From positions 1 through 56,844 of the forward strand of contig CAZJHX010000064.1 of NCBI GenBank assembly GCA_964545715.1: a stretch of 56,844 bases of DNA. Direction: 5' to 3'. The notes under the pieces are model-generated. The model did not search any database. It had not been told where the DNA came from and saw nothing but the letters and a program-made list of their open reading frames with translations. Positions 10,068 to 19,703 of the stretch are shown here, piece by piece. The translations under genes were made by a program, and so were the position numbers. How positions within the stretch are numbered: position 1 is the first letter of the stretch; each line of letters opens with the position of its first letter. Origin of the DNA: CAZJHX01 sp964545715 (GTDB lineage: Bacteria; Myxococcota_A; UBA9042; GCA-2863065).

Positions 10068-11606
10068 ATGATCGACAGCCAGGCGCTTGATGAACTCCCC
10101 GTCGTTCGCAAGATCCGCGAGACCGTCCGCAATTGGTGGCGCCTTGAGGTCGGCCTGACGGACTCACGCGGCTATGTCGCTGAGCACGCGCGCGGGGTCG
10201 TCACCCCGCCTCACAACAACTTTTGCAAGGCGGCGCTCGCGAGCGCGGAGGGCTTTCGCCTGTGCAACAAGTCGGTCGAGAACGCCAGCCAACAGGTCAA
10301 GGAGACAGGCGGCGAGGGCGCGCGATTGACGATGCCCTGCCACCTGGGCTTTCCGCTGGCCATGGCGCCCATCGTCTTCGAGGGGCGACTGTACGGCACA
10401 GTCTTCACAGGGGGCTTTGTGATCGCCGGCCACGCGGACGACCAACGCATCGCGATCGAGCACAGCGCCCGGATGCTGAACCTCCGGGTTCCGCCGCCCG
10501 CGGAGGGCGAGACCGATGTGCCGGTGCTCAGCGAGCGCGACCTGCACTATCTGGGTGACCTGCTGGAGACGATCGCCTCGGAGCTGGCCACCCTTGTGGT
10601 CGAGTATCGGGACCCGCGCCGGTTCGGCGACCTGATCGGCAAGTCGCCCAAAATGCAGCGCCTGTACGGTATGCTGGACAAGGTCAGCCAGAGCGACGCG
10701 ACCGTGCTGATCATGGGCGAGAACGGCACCGGCAAGGAGGTCGTGGCCCGCGCCGTTCACAGCATGGGGCCGCGCGCGCAGCGACCGTTTGTGGCGACCA
10801 ACTGCTCGGCGCTCAACGACAACCTCCTGGAGACCGAGCTCTTCGGGCACATCAAAGGCGCGTTCACGGGCGCGATCCGGGCCAAGGACGGCCTGTTCAA
10901 GGTCGCGGACGGCGGCACGCTCTTCCTGGATGAGGTCGGCGACACCAGCCCCGCGATGCAGGTGAAGCTGCTGCGGGTGCTGCAAGAGGGCACGTTCATG
11001 CCGGTGGGCGCCACGGAGCCGGTCAGCGTCGATGTGCGGGTCGTGGCGGCGACCAACCGCCCGCTGCAGCAGATGGTTGAGCGCGGTGACTTTCGTGAGG
11101 ACCTCTACTACCGGCTGAACGTGATCGGGCTCGACATCCCGCCGCTGCGCGACCGAAAGATGGACCTGCCGCTGCTGTACGAGTATTTCCTGGCCCGGCT
11201 GAAGTCCAAGTCGAAGACGCCGGGCAACCGAAAGGTGCTGAGCCCGGAGGTGGTCAAGGCGTTCTGGGAGTACGACTGGCCGGGCAACGTGCGCCAGCTC
11301 GAGAACGAGATCGAGCGCCTGGTGGTGCTGTCGGGCGACTCACCGACCATCGGTCCGGCGTTTTTGTCGCCGGCCGTGCGCCGCTTCGCCAAGCCGGGTG
11401 CGGTGGAAGAGCCGACGCCGGTGCGGGAGGGCGCCACGCTGGACGAGGCGGTCCGGGAGGTGGAGCGACGCGTGATTCGCGCCGGTCTCATCCGCACGGG
11501 GTGGAACAAGAGCCGCCTGGCGCGCGAGCTGGGCTTGAGCCGAACAACTTTGATCAAAAAGGTCCGCGAGCTCGGTCTGGAAGAGGCCAGCGCCGCGGGT
11601 GGTTGA
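10068..11606 (+). CDS. Sigma-54-dependent activator with PocR sensor domain
   Basis: The N-terminal 190 residues look like a PocR ligand-binding domain (GYVAEHARG, FCKAALAS.., RLCNKSV, PCHLGFPLAMAPI, GTVFTGGFV); PocR domains typically bind small hydrocarbon derivatives. The AAA+ domain follows, with Walker A GENGTGKE, GAFTGA, and GGTLFLDEVG. A Fis-type helix-turn-helix (WNKSRLARELGLSRTTL) ends the protein. No receiver domain is present, so it is probably ligand-controlled. It is divergent from the DUF4388 gene with an 87-bp shared control region, and is followed closely by the TPR-HEAT gene. The ligand is unknown. Confidence 0.9.
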   Translation: MIDSQALDELPVVRKIRETVRNWWRLEVGLTDSRGYVAEHARGVVTPPHNNFCKAALASAEGFRLCNKSVENASQQVKETGGEGARLTMPCHLGFPLAMAPIVFEGRLYGTVFTGGFVIAGHADDQRIAIEHSARMLNLRVPPPAEGETDVPVLSERDLHYLGDLLETIASELATLVVEYRDPRRFGDLIGKSPKMQRLYGMLDKVSQSDATVLIMGENGTGKEVVARAVHSMGPRAQRPFVATNCSALNDNLLETELFGHIKGAFTGAIRAKDGLFKVADGGTLFLDEVGDTSPAMQVKLLRVLQEGTFMPVGATEPVSVDVRVVAATNRPLQQMVERGDFREDLYYRLNVIGLDIPPLRDRKMDLPLLYEYFLARLKSKSKTPGNRKVLSPEVVKAFWEYDWPGNVRQLENEIERLVVLSGDSPTIGPAFLSPAVRRFAKPGAVEEPTPVREGATLDEAVREVERRVIRAGLIRTGWNKSRLARELGLSRTTLIKKVRELGLEEASAAGG

Positions 11607-11613
11607 CCGTCTG

Positions 11614-14600
11614 ATGCGCATTGCAATCGCACTGATCTCATTCTCCTTATTCATGGCATCGGCCGAGGCTCGTCCACCCGTAGGCGAGGAGGCGTTTCGG
11701 CGCGCAAAACGTACACTGGAGCGTGATCCAGAGGACCGCGATGCGCTGAGAGAGGTGCTGGACCTCAGCCACGTGGTCGGCGGGCTGCGAAAGCTGGTCG
11801 GGATCTATCAGGACAAAACGACGGCCAAGCCCAAAGACGGCGGGTCCCACCTGATTCTGGCACATCTGCTGCGCCACGCCGGAGACTGCGGGCGCGCGCT
11901 GGAGGCCTATGCGGCCAGCGAGAAGCTGCTGTCGGGCTCGGCGGGACCTCACCTGGGCGCGGCGGAGTGCCACCGGCTGGGCGAGCGCTGGGGCGCGGCG
12001 GTGCTGGCCTACCAGGCGGGGCTGAAGAAGTCGTTGCCGCGGCGGCGCAAAGTGGCGGCGCTCGAGCGGCTGGTGCAGGTGGCGCTCAAAGCCGAGCAGC
12101 CGGCGGTGGCGCGCAAGGCGTATGAGCAGCTGGTGGCGGCGGACCCGCGAAACCCGGGTGTGCGGGTCGATCACGCCAAGGCGCTGGAGCGCGCAGGGCG
12201 GCTGCAGATGGCGGTTGACGTCTGGCGGGATGTGCACAAGGTCGCGCGCAGCGACCACAAGACCAAGGTGCTGGCCACAACCGAGATGGGGCGCCTGCTC
12301 GGGCGGCTGGGACGCATGGACGAGGCGGTTGCCGTGTATCGCAGCGCGCTGAAGAAGCTGCCGGCGGAGCACTGGGCTCAGTTGGAGCTGCAGGAGGGGC
12401 TGATCGCGGTCTACCGGCGCCAGGCCAAGCTGGACGTGTATGTGGCCGAGCTGGAGAAGCGTCGGCGCACCTACCCGATTCTGGTGCTGCTGGCGCGCCT
12501 TTACGAGGAGACGGGCGCGGATCGCAAGGCGCTGGCGGCCTACCGCACGGCAGTGACGCAGCGGCCCGCCAACGTGGAGGCGCGCAACGCCATGCTGCGC
12601 ATTCTCAAGCGCATCGGCACCCGGACGGAGCTCGTGGAGGAGTACCGCACGCTGATCCGCAAGGTGGCGGACGAGCCACGATACGAGCTGGAGCTGGCCG
12701 AGCTGTACCTCTCGGAGAGTATGACGGAGCAGGCCTTCAAGCTGCTGGATCGGGTCAGCCGAAAGTACTCGCAGGACCCGGGCATCCACGAGTCGATCGC
12801 CGACCTCTTCATGCGGCACGGAGCCGACCGGGCCCGCATCGAGCGCGAGTTTCACGCGATGATGCGACTGGAGCCCGACGAAGAGCAGCACATCATTCAA
12901 CTCGGCGAGTACTACTTTGGAGAGGACGCCCGCAGCAAAGCGACGGCGACCTGGCAGAAGCTGCTGCGCACGGTGCCGGACAAGGGCAAGGCGCACCTGC
13001 TGCTCGCGCGGCTGTACGCGGAGCACGAGATGCAGGAAGAGGCGATCAACCACTTCCGCGAGGCTTTCAAGCGACACCCGAAGAAGATCAAGTATTACCG
13101 AAGCTTTGCGGTGTACCTGGAGAAGATCAACAAGTACCGGGACGCGTCGGGGATCTGGGCCAAGATCATCGAGCTGCTGCCGCACGACGACCACACGCGC
13201 ATTCGCCAGGCGAGAGAGCGGATCATCCGGATCTTCGGCAAGCAGGGGACGCTGCGCTTCAAGCTGCAGGATTATCGGCGCCGCTTTGCGGCGGATCCAC
13301 CGGACCCGGAGGCCGGCCTGTACCTGGCGCAGGGGCTGATCCACCAAAAGGACTTTGAGGCGGCGGCGGTTGTCCTGGAGAAGTTGGTGGCTTCGCGGCC
13401 CAAAGACCCGCAGGGGCTGATCTACCTGGAAGAGGTCTACGAGAAGCTGAACCGGCTGGGCGACGCGATCGCGATCCTGCAGCGCATCGCCGAGGTGGAC
13501 AAGGCGGCCGCGCGGGAGCACCTGCAGCGCATGGCGGAGCTATCGATGTCGCTGCACCGCACCGAGGATGCGCTGAAGTTTGCCCGCCTGGTGGTGGACC
13601 TGAACCCGACGGACCAGGACGCGCAGACCCATCTGGGCGACATTCACGTGCAGATGCGCAACTACGGGGAGGCGCTGCTGGCGTACCGTCACAGCCTGCG
13701 CCTGGCGCCGGGCAACTTCCCGGTGATGTTCAAGCTGGTCACCGTGCTCGATCAGCTGGGGCGCGAGGGCGAGCTGATCGAGGCGCTGACGGAGATCGTC
13801 CGCACGGCGAGCGAGCCGGCGGATATCTTGAACGCGGGACGGCGGATCATGGCGGCGCCGGCGCTGGATGTGCTGGAGCAGTTTGAGCCGGTGCTGCTCA
13901 ACGCGGTCTTTCAGCGGTCTCACAAGCCGATCTACCGCAAGCTGCTGGTGGACCTGTATGCGGCTATCGTCAAGCGGCTGACCCTGGTGCGCGGGCCCGA
14001 CGATACCGAGGCTGCCATCGCGGCGCGGCTGCGGCGGGTGGGCGAGCGCGGGCTGAAGCCAATCCTGGACTCTCTAGCCGACGCGGATCTCGCCGTGAGG
14101 ACACGCGTTCTGCGGGTGCTGGTCAGCTCACGCAACCCCAACGCAGTGCTGCCGCTGGTGCGCTTGTTGGAGGAGAAGGACCGGGTCCTCAAGTTCCAGG
14201 CGCTGGTCACGCTGGCCCACCTCGGGACGGCGTCGGCGGTGGCGCCGGTGGCCAAGCTGACCTCCGTGCGGCAGGGGACCGTGGGGCCGGGCGCCATCTG
14301 GGCGCTGGGCGCCTTCAAGAGCAAAAAGGCCGGCGCCGCGCTCAGCGGTCTGGTGAAGCTGAACAGCCAGCGAAACGATCGCGGCATCGTGGCCCTGGCC
14401 CTGGGCGCGCGCGGCCGAACGGATGGGACCGAGGCGGCGCTGGAGCTGTTCGGGCACGGGCACAAAGGCGTCCGACCTTACGCGGCCTGGGCGCTGGGAG
14501 CGATCGGTGACGCACGCGCGTTGGAGCCGCTGCTGCGCCGGCTGCCGCTGGAGTCGGCTCGCACGCAGGAGATCATCGTGTGGTCGCTGGGCGCGATCGG

Positions 14601-15612
14601 CTCGCCAAAAGCCCTGGGCCCGCTGCTGCGGATCGCCTGGGGCCGCCAGGATCGCCTGGTGCCGCTGGCCCGGTGGGCGGTGTCGCGGGTGCTGTCGCCG
14701 TCGCCGCTGGACAAAGACGCGCTGCGGGAGATCTATCTGGGCTTGCACGAGTTCGACCGCGCGCGCATCGACATGGCGCGGGCGTTTCCGGCGCTGCTGC
14801 GTCACGATGTGGACGCCAAGATCGACGTCGCGCGCCTGCTGAAGACGCACGCGAAGGTCACGCGGCGCATTCTGCTGGAGCAATTGTCGGGTGCCGAGCC
14901 TACCGTGGCCGTGCGCGTGCTGGCCGCGCTGATGCCACGCACTGAGAAGGCGTCCGGGCTGGTGTTGGGCCCGCTGGCGCCCGACGCGCCGATCCCCAAC
15001 GCGTGGATGCCGCCGCTGGTGAAGGCCGTGACCAAGCTGTCGCGCGGGCGAGCCTTGGAGGTTCGCCTGGCTGCCGTGGAGCTGCTGGGTCGGGTGGACA
15101 CGCCGGAAGCCCTGGAGGGGCTGAGCAAGGCGCTGGAGGACGACTCTCCGGCCGTACGGCGCACAGCGGCGCTGGCGATGCGCCGTGCGGACCCGACCCG
15201 CGCGGTCCCGCTGTTGTTGGATGCCGTCACCACCGGAGCCCTGCGGGCGTCGTGGAGCGGTCGGGCCGCGGCGGCGCTGGCGCTGGAGAGCCTGCTGCCT
15301 TTGACGCCGACCTACCATGCGCGCGCGGTGGATGCCCTGCGCGCGATGCTGACGGACGCCTACCCGCTCGTACGCAGCGCGGCGCTGTCGGCCATTCGCC
15401 CGCTCGGGCCCAGCGGCAAGTCGCTGGTCAACCCGATCATCGATCTGCTCGCCGACCCCGATGGGGGCGTGGTGCTGCAGGCCGTGCACGCGTTGGGCGC
15501 GATCAAGTCCCCGATGGCCGTCAAGCCCCTCGACAGCCGCGCCAAGAGCCCGGATCCGGCGCTTCGCAGAGCCGTTAAAGAGGCCCTGGAAGCGATCCGC
15601 AACGGCGGTTGA
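11614..15612 (+). CDS. Large exported TPR and HEAT-repeat protein
   Basis: 1332 residues from ATG 11614, chosen because it gives a clean signal peptide (MRIAIALISFSLFMASAEA); GTG 11599 would add five residues and overlap the preceding gene by 8 nt. The first 700 or so residues are an array of TPRs. From about 775 on, the pattern changes to HEAT repeats (PLVRLLEEKDRVLKFQALVTLAHLG; GHKGVRPYAAWALGAIGD; ALEDDSPAVRRTAALAMRR). Both repeat types are protein-binding solenoids. It starts 7 nt after the PocR activator and may be cotranscribed. Probably a periplasmic scaffold; partner unknown. Confidence 0.8.
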   Translation: MRIAIALISFSLFMASAEARPPVGEEAFRRAKRTLERDPEDRDALREVLDLSHVVGGLRKLVGIYQDKTTAKPKDGGSHLILAHLLRHAGDCGRALEAYAASEKLLSGSAGPHLGAAECHRLGERWGAAVLAYQAGLKKSLPRRRKVAALERLVQVALKAEQPAVARKAYEQLVAADPRNPGVRVDHAKALERAGRLQMAVDVWRDVHKVARSDHKTKVLATTEMGRLLGRLGRMDEAVAVYRSALKKLPAEHWAQLELQEGLIAVYRRQAKLDVYVAELEKRRRTYPILVLLARLYEETGADRKALAAYRTAVTQRPANVEARNAMLRILKRIGTRTELVEEYRTLIRKVADEPRYELELAELYLSESMTEQAFKLLDRVSRKYSQDPGIHESIADLFMRHGADRARIEREFHAMMRLEPDEEQHIIQLGEYYFGEDARSKATATWQKLLRTVPDKGKAHLLLARLYAEHEMQEEAINHFREAFKRHPKKIKYYRSFAVYLEKINKYRDASGIWAKIIELLPHDDHTRIRQARERIIRIFGKQGTLRFKLQDYRRRFAADPPDPEAGLYLAQGLIHQKDFEAAAVVLEKLVASRPKDPQGLIYLEEVYEKLNRLGDAIAILQRIAEVDKAAAREHLQRMAELSMSLHRTEDALKFARLVVDLNPTDQDAQTHLGDIHVQMRNYGEALLAYRHSLRLAPGNFPVMFKLVTVLDQLGREGELIEALTEIVRTASEPADILNAGRRIMAAPALDVLEQFEPVLLNAVFQRSHKPIYRKLLVDLYAAIVKRLTLVRGPDDTEAAIAARLRRVGERGLKPILDSLADADLAVRTRVLRVLVSSRNPNAVLPLVRLLEEKDRVLKFQALVTLAHLGTASAVAPVAKLTSVRQGTVGPGAIWALGAFKSKKAGAALSGLVKLNSQRNDRGIVALALGARGRTDGTEAALELFGHGHKGVRPYAAWALGAIGDARALEPLLRRLPLESARTQEIIVWSLGAIGSPKALGPLLRIAWGRQDRLVPLARWAVSRVLSPSPLDKDALREIYLGLHEFDRARIDMARAFPALLRHDVDAKIDVARLLKTHAKVTRRILLEQLSGAEPTVAVRVLAALMPRTEKASGLVLGPLAPDAPIPNAWMPPLVKAVTKLSRGRALEVRLAAVELLGRVDTPEALEGLSKALEDDSPAVRRTAALAMRRADPTRAVPLLLDAVTTGALRASWSGRAAAALALESLLPLTPTYHARAVDALRAMLTDAYPLVRSAALSAIRPLGPSGKSLVNPIIDLLADPDGGVVLQAVHALGAIKSPMAVKPLDSRAKSPDPALRRAVKEALEAIRNGG

Positions 15613-15632
15613 CCCCAGCAGACTGGTCAACC
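15607..15632. repeat. Inverted repeat between TPR-HEAT gene and rsgA
   Basis: GGTTGACC, a 10-nt loop, then GGTCAACC: a perfect 8-bp stem that includes the TPR-HEAT stop codon (TGA 15610-15612) and lies 29 nt before rsgA. It lacks a T tract. It could act as a weak terminator or an operator. Confidence 0.35.
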
Positions 15633-15661
15633 CCGCGCTTCGGTGATACCACCCCCGCGCG

Positions 15662-16708
15662 ATGACGTTCTCGTACACAGAGCTGGGCTGGTCGGACTTC
15701 TTCGACGCCCAACAGCAGGAGCTGGCCAGGCCCGACTGGAGCGCGGCCCGGGTGTGCGTGGCGCGACGCGGCGGCTGTGTGGTCATGTCGCCGGCTGGAT
15801 CGACGACTGCGACCTTCTCGGGACGGCTGCGCCACAACAGCCCCAAGGCCAGCGATCTGCCGGCGGTCGGGGATTGGGTCGCCATGGACGCGCGCGGCGT
15901 CATCCACCATCGGTACGAGCGGCGCACCCGGTTTGCCCGCCAGGCGCCCAGTGGCCGCGGCGTGCAGGTGATCGCGGTCAATGTCGACGTCGTGTTCGTG
16001 GTGACGTCGTTGAATCGCGACCTGAACATGCGGCGCTTGGAGCGCTACGTAGCGGCGGTCTGGGACGCCGGGGCACAGCCGATCGTGGTGCTCAACAAGG
16101 CCGATCTCTGTGAGAACGCGGAGCAGCTGGCTGAAACCGTGCGCGCATCTCTACTGGGCGTGGAGGTGCGGCTGGCAAGCGCCAAAGCGGGCCAGCTGGA
16201 CGAGCTGAGGGGCGACGTCGGAGAGGGCCGCAGCATCGCGCTGGTCGGGTCCTCCGGGGTCGGAAAATCCACCATCGTCAACGCCCTGTTGGGCGACGAG
16301 ACCCAGGCTGTGGCGGACATTCGCGACGCCGATGCCAAGGGCCGGCACACCACGACCCACCGCGAGCTCTTTGTGCTGCCGGGTGGGCGGGGCCTGTTGA
16401 TCGACACGCCGGGCATGCGCGAGCTGCAGCTGGACGCGGCCAGCGAGGCGGTGCAGGAGACGTTTGAGGAGATCGCGACGCTGGGTGAGACCTGCCGCTT
16501 TCGCGACTGCACCCACAGCGGTGAGCCGGGCTGTCAGGTGGTGGGCGCCGTGGACCCGGCGCGACTGGCCAGCTGGCACAAGCTGCAGGCGGAGATCGAG
16601 GCCAAGGAGCGTCGCGAGACGCCGGGGGCTCAGCGCAAGTTCGAGCGGGCTTTTGCGCGCGTCATCGACGACGCCAAGCGCATCAAGGAAGATGGAACGC
16701 AGTCCTAG
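15662..16708 (+). CDS. rsgA: Ribosome small-subunit GTPase RsgA
   Basis: Circularly permuted GTPase that acts late in 30S maturation. The motifs appear in permuted order: G4 NKAD (145-148), then the P-loop GSSGVGKST (196-204), then G3 DTPG (248-251). A zinc site follows with Cys278, Cys283, His285 and Cys291 (CRFRDCTHSGEPGC). An N-terminal OB-fold region precedes. The length of 348 is typical. Its 3' end overlaps the convergent WG-repeat gene by 26 nt. Confidence 0.95.
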   Translation: MTFSYTELGWSDFFDAQQQELARPDWSAARVCVARRGGCVVMSPAGSTTATFSGRLRHNSPKASDLPAVGDWVAMDARGVIHHRYERRTRFARQAPSGRGVQVIAVNVDVVFVVTSLNRDLNMRRLERYVAAVWDAGAQPIVVLNKADLCENAEQLAETVRASLLGVEVRLASAKAGQLDELRGDVGEGRSIALVGSSGVGKSTIVNALLGDETQAVADIRDADAKGRHTTTHRELFVLPGGRGLLIDTPGMRELQLDAASEAVQETFEEIATLGETCRFRDCTHSGEPGCQVVGAVDPARLASWHKLQAEIEAKERRETPGAQRKFERAFARVIDDAKRIKEDGTQS

Positions 16709-17717
16709 TGGGGTTGGCCGTGTCGAAGATGACTTTGCCGCTGCGGGTGATGACCATGGAGCGGTCCTCTGCGCTGACGACCGCCAGGCTGTGGTCGAAG
16801 TCGTCGCCCTGGTCGTACGCGGCTTTGACGACCAGCGAGCCGTAGATGTTGATGTAGCCGGTCTTGAGGCCGGTCAGCTTGTCGAACATGACCGCTGCGC
16901 GGCCCTCGCTGAAGGCTGACGCCAGGTAATATGTGGGTTTGATCGCCATGCGGCCCCTGGGCGTGATGTAGCCCCAGCGACCGTCGACCTCGACGGCGGC
17001 CAGACCGCTCTGGAAGCCGCCACGGGCCACGTCGTTGTACCGCGGCTTGATCTTCCAGCGACCGCGCTTGTTCACGAAGCCCCAGCCGTCATCGGTCAGG
17101 ACCGCGGCCAGGCCGCCCGAGAAGTCGTGGGCGTCGTGGTACTTGGTTTTGACCATCGCCCGGCCGGCGGTGTCGATAAAGCCGTAGCTGCCGTTGACCA
17201 GGACGCGAGCGCGGCCCTCACTGAACGCGTGCACGCGGTCCCAGCGCGGCTGCAGGACCAGGCGGCCCTTGAAATCGATGAAGCCCCATTTGTCGCCGAC
17301 CAGCACCGGGGCCAGGCCGTTTCGGAAGGCGCCGCAGCCGAAGGACTGGTACTTGACCGCCACTTTGCCCTGGAGGTTCAGCCACTCGCACCGGCCCTCT
17401 TTGGAGTCGGAGGTCAGGGCCAGGCCATTGGAGTAGGCGTGCGCCCGCTCAAAGCGCGGCTTGACCAGATACCGGCCGCGCGAGTTGATGTAGCCCCAAA
17501 GACCATCCGTGGTGCGCACCGCGGCCAGCCCCATCGTGAAGGAGCGCGCCTCTGAAAACTTGGCTTTGATCGCCATGCGGCCGTTGGGGCTGACGAAGCC
17601 CACTCGCTCGCCGACACGGACCGGTAGAAGCTTGGCTCCCGGCGGCGCCGCCATCGCGGTAGAACCGAGCAACAGCGCGGCCGTAAGCACCAGCGCGACC
17701 CGACGTCCAATCAACAT
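16683..17717 (-). CDS. Exported WG-repeat protein
   Basis: 344 residues from ATG 17717, chosen because it opens a signal peptide (MLIGRRVALVLTAALLLGSTAMAA) and has a GGAGGGG Shine-Dalgarno just upstream. The mature part is made of about seven WG repeats of some 45 residues (DGLWGYINSRGRYLVKPRF; DKWGFIDFKGRLVLQPRW; DGWGFVNKRGRWKIKPRY; DGRWGYITPRGRMAIKPTY). WG repeats form a beta-rich fold in many bacterial surface or periplasmic proteins; no enzymatic motif is seen. It converges on rsgA with a 26-nt overlap. Confidence 0.85.
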   Translation of the reverse strand: MLIGRRVALVLTAALLLGSTAMAAPPGAKLLPVRVGERVGFVSPNGRMAIKAKFSEARSFTMGLAAVRTTDGLWGYINSRGRYLVKPRFERAHAYSNGLALTSDSKEGRCEWLNLQGKVAVKYQSFGCGAFRNGLAPVLVGDKWGFIDFKGRLVLQPRWDRVHAFSEGRARVLVNGSYGFIDTAGRAMVKTKYHDAHDFSGGLAAVLTDDGWGFVNKRGRWKIKPRYNDVARGGFQSGLAAVEVDGRWGYITPRGRMAIKPTYYLASAFSEGRAAVMFDKLTGLKTGYINIYGSLVVKAAYDQGDDFDHSLAVVSAEDRSMVITRSGKVIFDTANPTRTAFHLP

Positions 17718-17830
17718 AACCCACCCCCTCCTGCCACTGGAGGCGGAGACCGTAACGCCGGGTGATCGGGCCCGCAAGAACACCGAGTGTAGACATCCTC
17801 ACCACTGTGCGGCGTGCGATCACATGTAGC

Positions 17831-17859
17831 TTGTATGAGACAGATCAACGTCCAATAAT
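17831..17859 (+). promoter_or_regulatory. Sigma-70-type promoter of the DUF2330 gene
   Basis: TTGTAT (17831-17836), 17 bp, AATAAT (17854-17859), in an unusually AT-rich patch of the divergent region 17718-17936. Transcription would start near 17866, giving a leader of about 70 nt. Confidence 0.45.
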
Positions 17860-17936
17860 ATCCATAGGTTATCACGCAAGAATATCGGTCTGGCCTTTGC
17901 AAATAACCGGCGCCGAATAGGACAACGAGGTGATCG

Positions 17937-19703
17937 ATGAAAATGTGGGTATTGGCGCTTAGCGTCGCGACGATCGGGGTATTGGGCGTGCAGGATGCGC
18001 AGGCCTGTGGTGGCTTCTTCTGCTCAAATCAGGCGCCTGTGCAGCAGGCCGGCGAGCGGATCTTGTTTTCCGTGGACGGCTCCACCGTCACGGCGCACAT
18101 CCAAATTCAATATCAGGGCCAGTCGCAGGACTTCTCGTGGGTGTTGCCCGTACCGACCGTGCCGGAGTTCGGCGTCGGCACGGACACGCTCTTTTCTCAG
18201 CTGCACAACGTGACCGACCCCCAGCTGGTGCGAACGTGGAACGCCAACGCAAACTGCCGGCCGCCGGAGTGCCCTTCTCCGCCGATGCAGGACGTGGGGA
18301 TGTCGAGCCAGGACTCCATGATGATGCCGTCATCCCGTAACGACGAGGGCGGCGTCGAGGTGGTAAAGGAGGGCCAGGTGGGCGCGTTTGAGTACAAGGT
18401 GCTCGAGGCCGAGTCCGGCGAGGTGCTGTACCAGTGGCTGGAGGACAACGAGTACGACCTGCCTGAGGACGCCAAGCCGCTGGTCGAGTACTACGTCAAC
18501 GTGGGCTTCGTGTTTGTGGCGCTGAAGCTGGAGAAGACCGCGCTGGCCGGGGACCTGCAGCCGGTGGTTCTGAAGTATGAGACACCGGACCTGGCCTGCG
18601 TGCCACTGCGCCTGACCAGTATCGCGGTCGCGCCGGACATGCCGGTCTTCTTGTGGGTGCTGGGCGAGGCGCGCTCGGTGCCGCTGAACTGGTTCCACGT
18701 GCAGCTCAACCCCAAGACGATCAACTGGCTGAACTGCACGAACCAGTTCAGCTGCCTGAACGCGTACATGAACGTGGTCACCGACGCGATCGACGTGGCG
18801 GCCGGGCGCGGATTCGTGACCGAGTACGCGGGCGACTCGGGCATCATGGACGACCGCCTCTACATGGAGGGGCAATACGACCTGTCCAACGCCACCCGGG
18901 CTACCGACTTCTGGGCCTTCCAGGCGCAGGTCGGCTTCCTGCCCAACCAGGCGCTGGTTCAGGCGATTCTGGCTAAGTACAACGAAGAGGGAAAAGCGTT
19001 CGACGCCAAGGCGGCGGCCGCCGAGCTCCAAGAGCGCGTGATTCAGCCGCTCATCGACGCCCAGCAACTGTTCTCGGACCACGCGTACCTCACGCGGATG
19101 CTGACGACGGTGTCTGCGGACGACATGACCCGCGACCCGCTCTTCTCGTTCAACCCGACGCTGCCCCACGTGGACCGGCGCTACGAGGTGCAGGCCGAGT
19201 ACATCTGTCATGACGGCTCCAACGAATCGATCGCCGGCATTCAGCTCACCTACCCCAACGGCGGCAGCAGCGTCATCAAGGGCGAGTACATCACCTGCCA
19301 GGGCTTCATCGCGGAGGAGCAGTTCGCGGCGCCCGACGAGCTCGGCCGGGTGGAGGTCATTGAAGAGACCGGCGCGCCCGAGCCCGTGGCCCCCGGCGAT
19401 ATCTTCACCACCGAGGCGACCATCGAGCTGCGCACGCCGAACTTGTCGGCCGCAGGGGCCGTGCACGACGCTAACGTGAGCACGCACTTCGGCGCGTTCT
19501 ACGCCCTGGAGGACGAGGCCAAGACGTTTGCGCCCGGGCCGGCGCCCATCAAGTCGTCATCGGGATCGTCGTCGTCGGGTGGCTCGGCCAGCCGTGGGGG
19601 CGGATGCTCGACCGGCGGCTCGGGTGGCGGAGCCGCACCCTTCCTTGTGTTGGGCCTGGCGCTTCTACTCTGCGTCCGCCGGCGTGAAGCCGTAAGCCAC
19701 TGA
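17937..19703 (+). CDS. DUF2330 surface protein with MYXO-CTERM-like tail
   Basis: 588 residues. The signal peptide ends near QAQA and the mature protein starts with CGGFFCS, the usual beginning of DUF2330 proteins; FSWVLPVPTVPEFGV is also typical. The C-terminus has a Ser/Gly linker, GGGCSTGG, a hydrophobic helix (FLVLGLALLLCV) and an RRR cluster. That order (Gly-Cys motif, helix, arginines) is the layout of MYXO-CTERM sorting signals cut by myxosortase, so it is probably processed and anchored at the surface. Function of DUF2330 is unknown. The 3' end overlaps the convergent lyase gene by 39 nt. Confidence 0.85.
   Translation: MKMWVLALSVATIGVLGVQDAQACGGFFCSNQAPVQQAGERILFSVDGSTVTAHIQIQYQGQSQDFSWVLPVPTVPEFGVGTDTLFSQLHNVTDPQLVRTWNANANCRPPECPSPPMQDVGMSSQDSMMMPSSRNDEGGVEVVKEGQVGAFEYKVLEAESGEVLYQWLEDNEYDLPEDAKPLVEYYVNVGFVFVALKLEKTALAGDLQPVVLKYETPDLACVPLRLTSIAVAPDMPVFLWVLGEARSVPLNWFHVQLNPKTINWLNCTNQFSCLNAYMNVVTDAIDVAAGRGFVTEYAGDSGIMDDRLYMEGQYDLSNATRATDFWAFQAQVGFLPNQALVQAILAKYNEEGKAFDAKAAAAELQERVIQPLIDAQQLFSDHAYLTRMLTTVSADDMTRDPLFSFNPTLPHVDRRYEVQAEYICHDGSNESIAGIQLTYPNGGSSVIKGEYITCQGFIAEEQFAAPDELGRVEVIEETGAPEPVAPGDIFTTEATIELRTPNLSAAGAVHDANVSTHFGAFYALEDEAKTFAPGPAPIKSSSGSSSSGGSASRGGGCSTGGSGGGAAPFLVLGLALLLCVRRREAVSH

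Noticed and set aside
11647..16029. Long minus-strand frames opposite the TPR-HEAT and rsgA genes
   Set aside because: The plus strand has a signal peptide, TPR and HEAT repeats and intact RsgA motifs; the opposite frames have none.
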